A stretch of DNA of 49,942 nt from Bradyrhizobium sp. (GCF_030697065.1 NZ_JAUYQU010000161.1:1-49942); one strand, 5' to 3'. Counted from the first letter of the stretch, positions 23,849 through 35,189 are shown. Notes: a model not told the origin generated them from the letters alone. Program-made: numbers and translations.

Positions 23849-24982
23849 TCAGCGCGGCGCGATGTCGCCGCGCGCCCAATCGGCGCGGGTGCGCGCGCGA
23901 AAATCCTCAAACGTGCCATTCGAAACCGCATCGCGGATGCCCTGCATCAGGTGCTGGTAATACGCAACGTTGATTTCCGACAGCAGCATGGCGCCAAGCG
24001 TCTCGCCCGACTTCACGAGGTGGTGCAGATAGGCGCGCGCGCAATCGCGCGTCGACGGCCACGCGCTGGCCTCGTCCAGCGGCCGCGGATCGTCGGCGTG
24101 GCGGGCGTTCTTCAGATTGATCTGGCCGAACCGGGTGAACGCCATGCCGTGGCGCCCGTTGCGGGTCGGCATCACGCAGTCGAACATGTCGATGCCGCGC
24201 GCCACCGCCTCCAGCATGTCCTCGGGCGTGCCGACGCCCATCAGGTATCGTGGGCGGTCCGCCGGCAGGATCGGGGCCACCTCCTCGATCATGGCCAGCA
24301 TCACCGCCTGCGGCTCGCCGACCGCGAGGCCGCCGATCGCGTAGCCGTGAAAGCCGATCTCGACCAGCCCCCGCGCGCTGGCGTGCCGCAATTCGGGCAC
24401 GTCGCCGCCCTGGGCGATGCCGAACAGCATGGTGCCGGCGGGGGCGCTCTCGAAGGCGCGCTTGCTGCGCTCGCCCCAGCGCAGCGAGAGCTGCATCGCG
24501 CGCTCGATATCGGCGCGCTCCGCCGGCAGCCGCACGCATTCATCGAGCTGCATGGCGATATCGGAGCCGAGCAGCCGCTGCACCTCGACCGCGCGTTCCG
24601 GCGACAGTTCGATTTTCGTGCCGTCGAGGTGTGAGCGGAAGGTGACCGCGTTTTCCGTGACCTTGCGCAACTCCGACAGCGACATCACCTGGAAGCCGCC
24701 GGAGTCGGTCAGCATGGGACCGTTCCAGCCGGTAAAACGTTGCAAGCCGCCGAGGGCGGCGATGCGCTCGGCGCCCGGCCGCAGCATCAGATGATAGGTA
24801 TTGCCGAGCACGATATCGGCGCCGGCATCGCGCACCTCGCGCCAATGCATCCCTTTCATGGCGCCCGCGGTGCCGACCGGCATGAAGGCCGGCGTGCGCA
24901 CGATGCCATGCGGCGTGGTCAGCCGTCCGCTGCGCGCGGCGCCGTCGGTGGCCAGAAGATTGAAATGACCGGGAAGGCTCAT
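23849..24982 (-). CDS. tgt: Queuine tRNA-ribosyltransferase
   Basis: This 377-residue TIM-barrel enzyme exchanges guanine 34 of tRNAs with a GUN anticodon for preQ1, the last-but-two step to queuosine. Catalytic landmarks are 'MLTDSGGFQVMSL' (substrate Asp) and 'MFDCVMPTRNGRHG' (nucleophile Asp). The C-terminal zinc site is unusual: where most homologues have C-x-C-x2-C before 'SRAYLHHL', this protein reads 'DEASAWPSTRDCARAYLHHL', so Ser, Trp and Thr replace the three Cys and only the His remains. Its pathway partner queA is 2.7 kb away on the same strand. Confidence 0.93.
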   Translation of the reverse strand: MSLPGHFNLLATDGAARSGRLTTPHGIVRTPAFMPVGTAGAMKGMHWREVRDAGADIVLGNTYHLMLRPGAERIAALGGLQRFTGWNGPMLTDSGGFQVMSLSELRKVTENAVTFRSHLDGTKIELSPERAVEVQRLLGSDIAMQLDECVRLPAERADIERAMQLSLRWGERSKRAFESAPAGTMLFGIAQGGDVPELRHASARGLVEIGFHGYAIGGLAVGEPQAVMLAMIEEVAPILPADRPRYLMGVGTPEDMLEAVARGIDMFDCVMPTRNGRHGMAFTRFGQINLKNARHADDPRPLDEASAWPSTRDCARAYLHHLVKSGETLGAMLLSEINVAYYQHLMQGIRDAVSNGTFEDFRARTRADWARGDIAPR

Positions 24983-25052
24983 GGATCAGCTTATCGCGCG
25001 ACAAGGGCATCCGGTTCAACGGCGTCGCAGAATATTTTCGTTCCCGAACCCG

Positions 25053-25081
25053 TTGACGCGGTCAAAATTCTCCCGCATAAG
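25053..25081 (+). promoter_or_regulatory. Promoter of the asd leader (leaderless start predicted)
   Basis: TTGACG (25053-25058) and CATAAG (25076-25081) are separated by exactly 17 bp. Transcription would begin near 25088-25090, at or next to the ATG of the leader peptide. The leader would then be read from a leaderless start, as in the Sinorhizobium trpL transcript. The promoter call is inferred from the boxes. Confidence 0.5.
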
Positions 25082-25089
25082 CCCGCGCC

Positions 25090-25161
25090 ATGATCGTCAC
25101 CACCAAACGCACCGCGAAAACCGCAAAGCCCTGCCGGGCTTCGGGAGATTCGCGCGCGTAA
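25090..25161 (+). CDS. Candidate Thr/Lys leader peptide (23 aa) upstream of asd
   Basis: A 23-residue open frame starts MIV and continues 'TTKRTAKTAKPC', giving four Thr and three Lys in ten codons. It has no strong ribosome site, but the predicted start of transcription coincides with its ATG. Its last third overlaps RNA segments 1 and 2 of an attenuator. Thr and Lys are both end products of the pathway that begins with the downstream enzyme, aspartate-semialdehyde dehydrogenase. Stalling at Thr or Lys codons would leave the terminator unformed. It is inferred and has not been compared with relatives. Confidence 0.55.
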   Translation: MIVTTKRTAKTAKPCRASGDSRA

Positions 25162-25218
25162 CTGGACGACCGCGTCATCTGAACCGAAGCCCCGCCTGAG
25201 AAGGTCCGGGGCTTTTTT
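25126..25218 (+). promoter_or_regulatory. Attenuator: alternative hairpins 1:2, 2:3 and 3:4
   Basis: Segment 1 (AAGCCC, 25126-25131) pairs with segment 2 (GGGCTT, within 25136-25144). Segment 2 in full, GGGCTTCGG, is exactly complementary over 9 bases to segment 3, CCGAAGCCC (25184-25192). Segment 3, AAGCCCCG (25187-25194), also pairs with segment 4, CGGGGCTT (25207-25214), which runs into six T. Pairing 2:3 and pairing 3:4 exclude each other, the standard logic of ribosome-controlled attenuation. Segment 1 lies inside the leader frame just after its Lys/Thr codons. Confidence 0.6.
25187..25218 (+). terminator. Rho-independent terminator 30 bp before asd
   Basis: An 8-bp stem AAGCCCCG/CGGGGCTT with a 12-base loop is followed by T6. 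It lies between the leader peptide and the asd start, so it must be read through for asd to be expressed from the upstream promoter. Confidence 0.85.
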
Positions 25219-25259
25219 GTTGCCTCGGACGACCCGGCCCCAACTGAGTGGAGACCAAA

Positions 25260-26285
25260 GTGAAGAGCGACCCCGTTGTTGCCATCGCCGGCGTGACCGG
25301 CGCCGTCGGTGCCGAATTCATCGCCACCCTGGACAGGCGCGGCTTTCGCGTCGGAAAGCTCAGGGCGCTGGCCAGCGCTCGTTCGGCAGGCAAGTCGATC
25401 GACTTCCGCGGCGTGCGCATCATGATCGAGGAACTCACGGAGCACGCCTTTGACGGTGTCGACATCGCGCTGTTTTCGGCCGGCGGCGCTATTTCCAGGC
25501 GGTTCGTACCCATCGCGGTGAAGGCCGGCGCCGTCGTGGTCGACAATTCCTCGGCCTTCCGCATGGATCCCGAAGTGCCGCTGGTGATCCCCGAAATCAA
25601 CGCCGGCAGGATACGGGATCACAAGGGCATCATCGCCAATCCGAACTGTGCGGCGATCACCGCATTGGTGCCGCTGTGGCCGATCCACCGGGTCAACCGG
25701 GTCAGGCGCGTGATCATCTCGACCTATCAGGCGGCCAGCGGCGCCGGCGCCGCCGCCATGGAAGAACTGGTGGAATCCACCCGCGCCAGCCTCAACGGCG
25801 AGGCCTACCGGCAGAAGGCGCTTCCGCACCCCTGCGCATTCAACCTGTTCAGCCACAACACCGCGATCGACCCCGCGACCGGCTACAATGAGGAGGAGAC
25901 CAAGGTCATCCAGGAGACCCGGAAGATCTTCGAGGACCACCGGATCGCCGTCGGCGTGACCTGTGTGCGGGTGCCGGTATTGCGCGCGCATTGCGCAGCG
26001 ATCACCTTCGAATGCGAAAATCCGATCTCCGAAGTGGAGGTGCGCGATATCCTGTCGGGCGCGCCGGGCATCAAGATCGTGGACGACCGGGTGAAGAACT
26101 ACTTCCCGATGCCGATCGATGCCTCGGGCCAGGACGACGTGCTGGTCGGCCGCATCCGCCGGGATCTCAGCGATCCCACCGGACATTCGATTTCGATGTT
26201 CGTGGCGGCTGACCAGTTGTTGAAGGGCGCCGCGTTGAACGCGATCCAGATCGCTGAATTGCTGCCGGAGCGCGCCATGGCGTGA
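25260..26285 (+). CDS. asd: Aspartate-semialdehyde dehydrogenase
   Basis: This 341-residue protein starts at GTG 25260, with GGAG 6 bases upstream; a GTG at 25248 is less likely. The nucleotide-binding N-terminus reads 'VVAIAGVTGAVGAEFI'. The active-site Cys is in 'GIIANPNCAAIT', where homologues usually have ANPNCST. Other landmarks are 'SAGGAISRRF', 'VVVDNSSAFRMDPEVPLVIPEIN' and 'YQAASGAGAAAMEEL'. 'RVPVLRAHCAAITFECENPIS' contains the catalytic His, and the typical 'KGAALNAIQIAELL' ends it. The enzyme makes aspartate semialdehyde for Lys, Thr, Met and diaminopimelate. The upstream leader and terminator suggest control by amino-acid supply. Confidence 0.88.
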   Translation: MKSDPVVAIAGVTGAVGAEFIATLDRRGFRVGKLRALASARSAGKSIDFRGVRIMIEELTEHAFDGVDIALFSAGGAISRRFVPIAVKAGAVVVDNSSAFRMDPEVPLVIPEINAGRIRDHKGIIANPNCAAITALVPLWPIHRVNRVRRVIISTYQAASGAGAAAMEELVESTRASLNGEAYRQKALPHPCAFNLFSHNTAIDPATGYNEEETKVIQETRKIFEDHRIAVGVTCVRVPVLRAHCAAITFECENPISEVEVRDILSGAPGIKIVDDRVKNYFPMPIDASGQDDVLVGRIRRDLSDPTGHSISMFVAADQLLKGAALNAIQIAELLPERAMA

Positions 26286-26556
26286 GTAGCACTCCTGGCA
26301 AAAGGCGGCAGCGTTGGCACTTGGCAAAGTCCGGCACGTCAATGATGCCGACAAACAGTTGATGGAACCAATGTGGTTCATCTGGATTGGTCATTACCTA
26401 ACCCAAGCCATTCGACTGGGTCGCAGACGTAGCAACACATGTTGCCGATCGTCGATAACCAGACCAGCTGCTCGAATCGATCGAAGCTCAGGCAGTCCAA
26501 TCTCGCAGTTGGATCATTGATCGCCGTGTGCAGCAAAGCCATAGAGGTAAACCGAA

Positions 26557-27678
26557 ATGCTGCATGTCGATATTCCAACCCGGGCTGACCTCCTGGCGCT
26601 CTCGACCCACCGCGATCCAATGAGCATCTCGATCTATCTGCCGACTTCCGCCGTTACGCAAAACACCGCCGGCGAGCGTATCGAACTGAAGAATCTGGCG
26701 AAAGACGCCATGCAACAGCTGGACCTGAAATCCGGCGACAAGGGTCGCCTGGCAGAGTTGTCCGAACATCTCGACGATCTCGTGGATGACGATGAGTTCT
26801 GGCGGTTTCAGGCGCGCAGCCTCGCGATTCTCGCAACGCCGGACAACATCCGTACATTTCGGCTTCCCAACACGCTTTTGTCGTCGGTGGCCGTTTCGGA
26901 TCGATTTGATTTGATGCCATTGTTGCGAGCGGTCACCTTCCCGCAGGTTGCCATCGTATTGGCTCTCGCAGAGGGTTCGGTCAGGGTGATCGAGGTCTCC
27001 GCGGACCTGCCGGCGAAGGCCATCAAGGTCGACGGCTTGCCAAGGGATGCCGGCAGCGCCGTAGGCCGCGCCAGCGTCAACGATCGCTCGCCCAGCGGCC
27101 GGATACAAGGCTCGGAAGGTCAAAAGGTCCTGCTTCGGCAGTTCGCTCGCAAGGTGGATGGCGCGTTGCGGCCGTTCTTGTCCGGGAGCGACGTGCCGCT
27201 CGTCCTGGCTGCGGCGCAGCCGCTCGCATCCATCTATCGCTCGGTGAACAGCTACGCTCATCTCGCCGAAAAGGGTATCGACGGCAGCCCCGAGACCTTG
27301 TCCGATGCGGCGCTTGCCGAGCAATCCCGCGTGGTTCTTGATGATCTTCATCGAGAGGAAATCGACGCGTGGGGCCGGCTTTTTCAGACCCGCGCCAGTC
27401 AGGAACGTGCGACCACCGACGTAACAACCATCGCCCGCGCCGCGACGTTTGGAGCGGTCGAATCGCTGCTCGTGAATATCGACGAGACGATCCATGGCAC
27501 GGTTGACGACGAAACCGGGGCTATCACGTTTGCCGATCACGCCGGCGCGGACAGCTACAGCGTCGTCGCAGAAATCGCCAGTCGGGCGATGCGCTCGCAA
27601 GGACGGGTGTTTGCCGTTCGCAAGGACGATATACCGGAAGGGAAACCACTGGCAGCCGTTCTTCGCTATGCGGTTTGA
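26557..27678 (+). CDS. baeRF-family (archaeo-eukaryotic release factor-like) protein
   Basis: This 373-residue soluble protein has AGAGG upstream of its ATG. The N-terminus 'DLLALSTHRDPMSISIYLPTSAVTQNTAGERIELKNLAKDA' and the later 'FARKVDGALRPFLSGSDVPLVLAAAQPLASIYRSVNSY' match the bacterial eRF1-like (baeRF) families. These resemble the middle and C domains of archaeal/eukaryotic release factors and may bind ribosomes or RNA. A GGQ motif is not present, so peptide release is unlikely. It stands between asd and queA. Which baeRF subfamily it belongs to I cannot say with certainty. Confidence 0.65.
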   Translation: MLHVDIPTRADLLALSTHRDPMSISIYLPTSAVTQNTAGERIELKNLAKDAMQQLDLKSGDKGRLAELSEHLDDLVDDDEFWRFQARSLAILATPDNIRTFRLPNTLLSSVAVSDRFDLMPLLRAVTFPQVAIVLALAEGSVRVIEVSADLPAKAIKVDGLPRDAGSAVGRASVNDRSPSGRIQGSEGQKVLLRQFARKVDGALRPFLSGSDVPLVLAAAQPLASIYRSVNSYAHLAEKGIDGSPETLSDAALAEQSRVVLDDLHREEIDAWGRLFQTRASQERATTDVTTIARAATFGAVESLLVNIDETIHGTVDDETGAITFADHAGADSYSVVAEIASRAMRSQGRVFAVRKDDIPEGKPLAAVLRYAV

Positions 27679-27711
27679 GCGCGATCAAGACCAGCTGATG
27701 CAGCCTTAGCG

Positions 27712-28791
27712 TCAGCTCTCCGCCTGGCGGAACATCAGGCACGCGTCGCCATACGAATAAAACCGGTAGCCGCTGCCGATGGCGTGCGCGTAGGCACGCT
27801 GCATCGTTTCGAGCCCGGAAAATGCCGCTACCAGCATAAACAGCGTCGAGCGCGGCAGGTGAAAATTGGTCAGCAAGACATCCACCGCGCGAAAACGATA
27901 ACCCGGCGTAATGAAGATCGCGGTGTCGGCGTCGAATGGCTGGATGGTGCCGTCTTCCGCCGCGGCGCTTTCCAGGAGGCGCAGCGAGGTGGTGCCGACC
28001 GCAACGATGCGGCCTCCTTTGGCCCGGGCCGCGTTCAAGGCGGCGGCGGTCTCCCGGGAAATGGCGCCCCATTCGGCATGCATCCTGTGCCCCGAGGTGT
28101 CGTCGACCTTGACCGGCAGGAAGGTCCCTGCCCCGACATGGAGCGTGACGCGGTGAATCGCGATACCGCGTTCGCGCAACGCCTTTTCCAGTGGGGCCGT
28201 AAAATGCAGCCCTGCCGTCGGGGCCGCCACCGCGCCCTCATTGGCCGCAAACATGGTCTGATAGTCGGTAGCGTCGCGCTCGTCGGGGGCGCGCTTGGAG
28301 GCGATGTAGGGCGGCAGCGGCGGGCTGCCGAGATCTGAAATCGCCTGGTCCAGCGCCGGCCCGTGGAACGAAAACGACAGCGTCACCTCGCCGTCCTCGC
28401 CCTTGCGCTCGACCTCGGCATCGAGATGACCGAGCAGGCACACCCTGCCCTCATGGCCGAAGCGGACCACATCGCCCGCCGCCAGTTTCTTCGCCGGCTT
28501 GACCAGCGCCTGCCAGCGCGAGCCGTCGAGCCGCTTGATCAAGGTCGCCTCGATCTTCGGCTCGGTGTCGCGGCCGATGCGGCGGCCTTTCAACTGGGCC
28601 GGGATCACCTTGGTGTCGTTGACCACCAGCTGGTCGCCGGGTTCAAGCCATTGCGGCAGTTCCCCGACGACGCGGTCGAGCAGGCCCCCGTCGGAACGCA
28701 CCACCAGCATCCGCGCGGAATCGCGCGGGCTCGCCGGCCGAAGCGCGATGTTCGCGGCGGGAAGTTCGAAGTCGAACAGATCGGTGCGCAT
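27712..28791 (-). CDS. queA: tRNA preQ1(34) S-adenosylmethionine ribosyltransferase-isomerase
   Basis: This 359-residue QueA transfers the ribose of S-adenosylmethionine to preQ1 in tRNA and rearranges it to epoxyqueuosine. Family blocks are '[17 protein letters not shown]', '[43 protein letters not shown]', '[11 protein letters not shown]' and '[19 protein letters not shown]'. It is last in a minus-strand run after coaD and two cyclophilins, and acts one step after Tgt. In this window asd and the baeRF gene lie between queA and tgt. Confidence 0.93.
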   Translation of the reverse strand: MRTDLFDFELPAANIALRPASPRDSARMLVVRSDGGLLDRVVGELPQWLEPGDQLVVNDTKVIPAQLKGRRIGRDTEPKIEATLIKRLDGSRWQALVKPAKKLAAGDVVRFGHEGRVCLLGHLDAEVERKGEDGEVTLSFSFHGPALDQAISDLGSPPLPPYIASKRAPDERDATDYQTMFAANEGAVAAPTAGLHFTAPLEKALRERGIAIHRVTLHVGAGTFLPVKVDDTSGHRMHAEWGAISRETAAALNAARAKGGRIVAVGTTSLRLLESAAAEDGTIQPFDADTAIFITPGYRFRAVDVLLTNFHLPRSTLFMLVAAFSGLETMQRAYAHAIGSGYRFYSYGDACLMFRQAES

Positions 28792-28820
28792 GGCGCGATG
28801 CGCTCCAGCGTGTCTCGGAC

Positions 28821-28902
28821 CGTCATTCCGGAGGCCGCGCGAAGCGTGGCCATCCGGAATCTCGAACTTCCGGGTTCATGCTTCGCATGCCCCGGAATGA
28901 CG
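28821..28902. repeat. Palindromic REP-like repeat, copy 2
   Basis: It begins CGTCATTCCGG and ends CCCCGGAATGACG, so the outer 13 bases form an inverted repeat. An inner pair (GGCCGCGCGAAGCGTGGCC) makes a second hairpin. It is located between queA and the cyclophilin gene and related to 19281-19363. Confidence 0.7.
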
Positions 28903-28914
28903 TTGCGTTTTCGC

Positions 28915-29379
28915 TTAAGCCGCGTCCAGCGCCATGCGGGCCTTGACGATCTTGTCCGGGTTTTGCACCGGCTCGCCGCGCTTGATCTTGTCGACGTTGT
29001 CCATGCCCTCGGTGACCTTGCCCCACACGGTGTACTGGTTGTTGAGGAACGAGGCGTCGTCGAAGCAGATGAAGAACTGGCTGTCGCCGGAATCCGGGCT
29101 GGCGGCGCGCGCCATCGAGGTGGTGCCGCGCACATGCGGCTCCTTGTTGAATTCCGCCTTCAGCTTCTTGCCGGAACCGCCGGTGCCGGTGCCTTGCGGA
29201 CATCCGGTCTGCGCCATGAAGCCCTCGATCACGCGATGGAACACGATGCCGTCGTAAAAGCCTTCGCGCACCAGTTCCTGGATCCGGGCGACGTGGCCGG
29301 GGGCGAGGTCGGGACGCATCTCGATTTTGACGGGGCCCTGGGTGGTTTCGAGGATCAAGGTATTTTCGGTGTCAGCCAT
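28915..29379 (-). CDS. ppiB: Cytoplasmic cyclophilin-type peptidyl-prolyl isomerase
   Basis: This 154-residue cyclophilin has no signal peptide. Active-site blocks are 'GFYDGIVFHRVIEGFMAQTGCP' (catalytic Arg), 'GTTSMARAASPDSGDSQFFICF' (Gln/Phe) and 'FLNNQYTVWGKVTEGMDNVDKI'. The usual conserved Trp of human cyclophilin is absent, as in bacterial PpiB. It is paired with an exported paralogue directly upstream, giving one cytoplasmic and one periplasmic isomerase from neighbouring genes. Confidence 0.92.
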   Translation of the reverse strand: MADTENTLILETTQGPVKIEMRPDLAPGHVARIQELVREGFYDGIVFHRVIEGFMAQTGCPQGTGTGGSGKKLKAEFNKEPHVRGTTSMARAASPDSGDSQFFICFDDASFLNNQYTVWGKVTEGMDNVDKIKRGEPVQNPDKIVKARMALDAA

Positions 29380-29583
29380 CTCGGTGCTCTCCGGGTTTGG
29401 GTGGGAATTTTTTGCAATATCTAAACGTTACGAGCGGACGACCGGCGATGGTGCCGTCCAGTGCATCGGCGAACGGCAACGGCGCAGTGCCGCAACGCCC
29501 CGATCACCGGAGGGCGGTCGATAGTGACAGCCCGGCGCCGCGGCAAACCGGGGAAGCGGTTTGCGGTGCGGCGCCACCGCGGT

Positions 29584-30147
29584 TCACTTGATGTCGGATG
29601 CGACCTGCACCTTCACCATCTTGTCGGGATCCTTCACCTCGCCGCCCCGCGATCCCGGCGGCGCCTTCTTCAGCTTGTCGACCACGTCCATGCCGGACAC
29701 CACTTCGCCGATCACGGTGTACTGGCCGTTGAGGCTGGAACCCTCGGCGAACATGAAGAAGAACTGCGAGTTGGCGGTATCGACGCTGTCGCCGCGCCGC
29801 GCCATGCCGACCACGCCGCGGGTGAACGGCACCTTGGAGAACTCCTGTTTCAGGTTCGGATATTTCGAACCGCCGGTACCGTTGAAATTCTGGCCGTCGC
29901 CGGTCTGCGCCATGAAGCCGTCCATCACCCGGTGAAACGGCACGTTGTTGTAGAAACCCTCGCGCGCCAGCGTCTTGATCCGCTCGGCATGCTGGGGCGC
30001 CACGTCGGTGCGCAGCTTGAACACGATGCGGCCCTTGGTGCTGTCGATGACGATCGCATTCGCCTTGTCGAGACCCGCGGGCAGCGGTTGCGCGAGCGCG
30101 GGGGCCGCGCAGATCAGCGCGGCGATAAGGCCAAGAATTCGGATCAT
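29584..30147 (-). CDS. Periplasmic cyclophilin-type peptidyl-prolyl isomerase
   Basis: This 187-residue protein opens with a Sec signal peptide ('RILGLIAALICAAPALAQ', cleavage near residue 20) followed by a cyclophilin domain: 'GFYNNVPFHRVMDGFMAQTGDG', 'FTRGVVGMARRGDSVDTANSQFFFMF' and 'LNGQYTVIGEVVSGMDVVDKLKK'. All active-site blocks are present. It should help folding of envelope proteins. It lies between coaD and the cytoplasmic ppiB on the minus strand. Confidence 0.9.
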   Translation of the reverse strand: MIRILGLIAALICAAPALAQPLPAGLDKANAIVIDSTKGRIVFKLRTDVAPQHAERIKTLAREGFYNNVPFHRVMDGFMAQTGDGQNFNGTGGSKYPNLKQEFSKVPFTRGVVGMARRGDSVDTANSQFFFMFAEGSSLNGQYTVIGEVVSGMDVVDKLKKAPPGSRGGEVKDPDKMVKVQVASDIK

Positions 30148-30175
30148 GAAAACTCCGGGGATCAGGGATGAGGGC

Positions 30176-30673
30176 TCAGGTGGCGAATTTGGTCTTCAGC
30201 GAAGCGGCAACCGCCGGCGGCACGAACGCCGAGACATCGCCGCCCATGGCAGCGATCTGCCGCACCAGTGTGGCGGTGATCGGGCGGACCGCCACCGATG
30301 CCGGCAGGAACACGGTGTGCACGCCGGGCGCCATGGTCTCGTTCATGCCCGATATCTGCATCTCGTAATCGAGGTCGGTACCGTCCCGCAGGCCCCGAAT
30401 CATGATGGTCGCCCCCGCCTTGCGGGCCGCGGTGACGGTCAGTCCGTCATAGGTGGTGCAATCGAACGCGCAGTGGGCCGCGGCGGCGACCGGGGCGAAT
30501 ACCCGCTCGACCATTTCCAGCCGCTCCTCGGTCGAAAACAGCGGTTTCTTGCCGGGATGGACCCCAATGGCGACGATCAGCCGGTCGCACAGCCCGACGG
30601 CGTGCCGGACCACATCCAGATGTCCATTGGTAACGGGGTCGAATGAGCCGGGGTACAGCGCGATACGGGGCAT
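30176..30673 (-). CDS. coaD: Phosphopantetheine adenylyltransferase
   Basis: This 165-residue protein has the typical length. The nucleotidyltransferase motif is '[18 protein letters not shown]'. The phosphopantetheine site is '[25 protein letters not shown]', and the C-terminal ATP-binding '[24 protein letters not shown]' completes the fold; many homologues read ISSTxVR here. It catalyses the penultimate step of coenzyme A synthesis. It is first in the minus-strand run coaD, periplasmic PPIase, ppiB, queA. Confidence 0.93.
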   Translation of the reverse strand: MPRIALYPGSFDPVTNGHLDVVRHAVGLCDRLIVAIGVHPGKKPLFSTEERLEMVERVFAPVAAAAHCAFDCTTYDGLTVTAARKAGATIMIRGLRDGTDLDYEMQISGMNETMAPGVHTVFLPASVAVRPITATLVRQIAAMGGDVSAFVPPAVAASLKTKFAT

Positions 30674-30956
30674 AAAACCATCTACCCCGCCGCGCGCAAC
30701 CCCGCAAGCCGGGGTTGGTTCCAGGCCGTCGGTCCAAAACCCCCGCTTTTATATTCGGTTAGCCAATGAACCACTTGCGGGGTCACTGCGTCATCTAGGC
30801 AGCCGAACAATGTTTCGTCCCCGCTGCGACGACGAAACAAAACTCCGGCAGGACGAAACCATTTCGCGGGCGCGCGAAGACATCCGGAAACCGGCTCGGG
30901 CTATCAGTTAACCAACGAAACGGCGGGCCAAAAAGGCCCAATGACAGGGGACCGTC

Positions 30957-31214
30957 ATGATCAAGACTTTTTCAGCCATCGCCATCGCCGCGTTCATTGC
31001 AGGCGCCCTCACCGTTCTGCCCGGCTTTGCCCCCCAGGTCGAAGCCAGCGTGCCGGTAGCCCTCGCCAAGGGCGACCGCCTGGATATCAAACAGATTGGC
31101 CCCAATTGCTCGCAGCAAGCCTGGCCGAATTTTGAAGCCGCCTGCCTGCGCATCGCCGGCAAGAAGACCATGATCCGGGAAGCCCGCCTGGTCACCGCCG
31201 ACCGCACTCCGTAG
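30957..31214 (+). CDS. Small secreted protein (85 aa)
   Basis: This 85-residue protein has an N-terminal signal peptide ('TFSAIAIAAFIAGALTVLPGFAPQVEA'). The mature half 'KGDRLDIKQIGPNCSQQAWPNFEAACLRIAGKK' carries two Cys spaced for a disulfide and ends 'REARLVTADRTP'. Similar short periplasmic proteins are common in Bradyrhizobium with no known role. It is convergent with the acetyltransferase gene. Confidence 0.6.
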   Translation: MIKTFSAIAIAAFIAGALTVLPGFAPQVEASVPVALAKGDRLDIKQIGPNCSQQAWPNFEAACLRIAGKKTMIREARLVTADRTP

Positions 31215-31322
31215 AAATTAGCTGCCAGGTTGCTCTGGTTCGAGGTCCCCGGGATGCCCCCCGGGGGCCTCTTTGATTCCGGGGTCACCCGTGAAGTGAA
31301 GCCCGAGGCAAATGACTTTAAG

Positions 31323-31784
31323 CTACCTCGCCAACCCCTTGGACATGATCGCAATTTTCAGGTCGTGGTGGTGCGAATATTCGATCAGTTCCCAGCCGAG
31401 GCCGGCGTAGAGTTTTTCGCTGCTGGGCGTGAACAGATAGATCCGGTCGAGGCTCATCCCGGCGGCGGCGCGCTCGACCCGTCCGACCAGTGCCGAGGCG
31501 ATGCCCCTGCCGCGATGCGGCGGATCGACATAGACGCTCGACAACCACGGCGACAAATGCGGATGGGTAATGGTCCGGCGCACAAGCGAGGCGGAACCGA
31601 GCAATGAGTCACCGTCCAGCGCGATGAACGTGGTCGGCAAGTCGGACTTTTGCAGCGCCGCCGTCAATCGCTCGACATAGCGATCGAGCGTGTTGGCCGG
31701 ATTCAAATAGCCAAACTCGGCGAAATGCCATTGCGCCAGGCGCGGCAGGTGAGAAACGTGATCCGCGAGATACTCAATCCGCAA
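31323..31784 (-). CDS. GNAT-family N-acetyltransferase
   Basis: This protein has about 153 residues. The start is a TTG at 31784 preceded by GAGGGG; a TTG at 31814 is possible but less supported. The GNAT fold is clear: 'TFIALDGDSLLGSASLVRR' (strands), 'LSSVYVDPPHRGRGIASALVGRVERAA' (acetyl-CoA pyrophosphate loop, R-G-x-G-I-A) and 'IYLFTPSSEKLYAGLGWELIEY' (last motif). The substrate is unknown. The gene ends the minus-strand region next to gyrA. Confidence 0.87.
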   Translation of the reverse strand: MRIEYLADHVSHLPRLAQWHFAEFGYLNPANTLDRYVERLTAALQKSDLPTTFIALDGDSLLGSASLVRRTITHPHLSPWLSSVYVDPPHRGRGIASALVGRVERAAAGMSLDRIYLFTPSSEKLYAGLGWELIEYSHHHDLKIAIMSKGLAR

Positions 31785-31847
31785 ACGACACCCCTCATCC
31801 GGCTTGCTGGGCAACGACGGCGCGCGCGGGCGGGCGAATGCTGATTG

Positions 31848-34589
<2,742 letters not shown>

Positions 34590-34790
34590 AGGGAAATCCG
34601 GTCAGTTTTGGCTCAGAATCATATAGCGTATCGAGGCCTTTCTAACCACCCCTAACCGCTCCGCGCCAGCGGTTTTTCCCTTCGTTTTTTCATGGACTTA
34701 AGGGCGGGTTGATGCAGCCCGCCGAACCGGCGAATCCAGCCCTCCGATGCGGCGAAAAACGCATCCCGGCACCACGCGCTCCTGCGGCCC

Positions 34791-35189
34791 TCAGGAGCCG
34801 AACAGAACATCGTGCATGAGCCGGCCGGGCACCAGCGTGAACAGCCCCGCCAGCAGCAGCGCGCCGGCATAGATCGACATCATCGTGATCCTGTGGGTGC
34901 GCACGCGTTGCGCGCGGGCCGCCACCACCGCCAACACCAGCATGATCGGCGTGAATACCGAGATCAGGTGAATCGGGCTCCACGGCCCCCACAATCTGAT
35001 GCCATGGATCAGGAACGAGGATGCGCTGATCACCAGCATCAACACGATCCAGACCCATCCCAGCGTCCGATGCGGCAGCGTGCCCTTGGGTGCTGCGAGC
35101 TGAACCGCGCCGAGCAGAAAGGCTGCCAGGGCGGCGAAGGCATGCACCTGGATTTCCGGAGCGGCGGCGAGCAGCGGAGCGAGCGACAT
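34791..35189 (-). CDS. DUF2306-type membrane protein
   Basis: This 132-residue protein has four hydrophobic segments ('VHAFAALAAFLLGAVQLAA', 'WVWIVLMLVISASSFLI', 'LISVFTPIMLVLAVVAARAQRVRTH', 'ISMYAGALLLAGLF'-like). The 'KGTLPHRTLGWVWIVLM' and 'QRVRTHRITMMSIYAGAL' motifs, with their conserved His, are typical of DUF2306 proteins. The family is of unknown function in the inner membrane. It lies between ssb and gyrA. Confidence 0.8.
   Translation of the reverse strand: MSLAPLLAAAPEIQVHAFAALAAFLLGAVQLAAPKGTLPHRTLGWVWIVLMLVISASSFLIHGIRLWGPWSPIHLISVFTPIMLVLAVVAARAQRVRTHRITMMSIYAGALLLAGLFTLVPGRLMHDVLFGS

Noticed and set aside
34655..34685. Inverted repeat AACCGCT/AGCGGTT with T-run between DUF2306 and gyrA
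   Set aside because: The T tract is on the plus strand, but both neighbouring genes are on the minus strand, so it is not their terminator.
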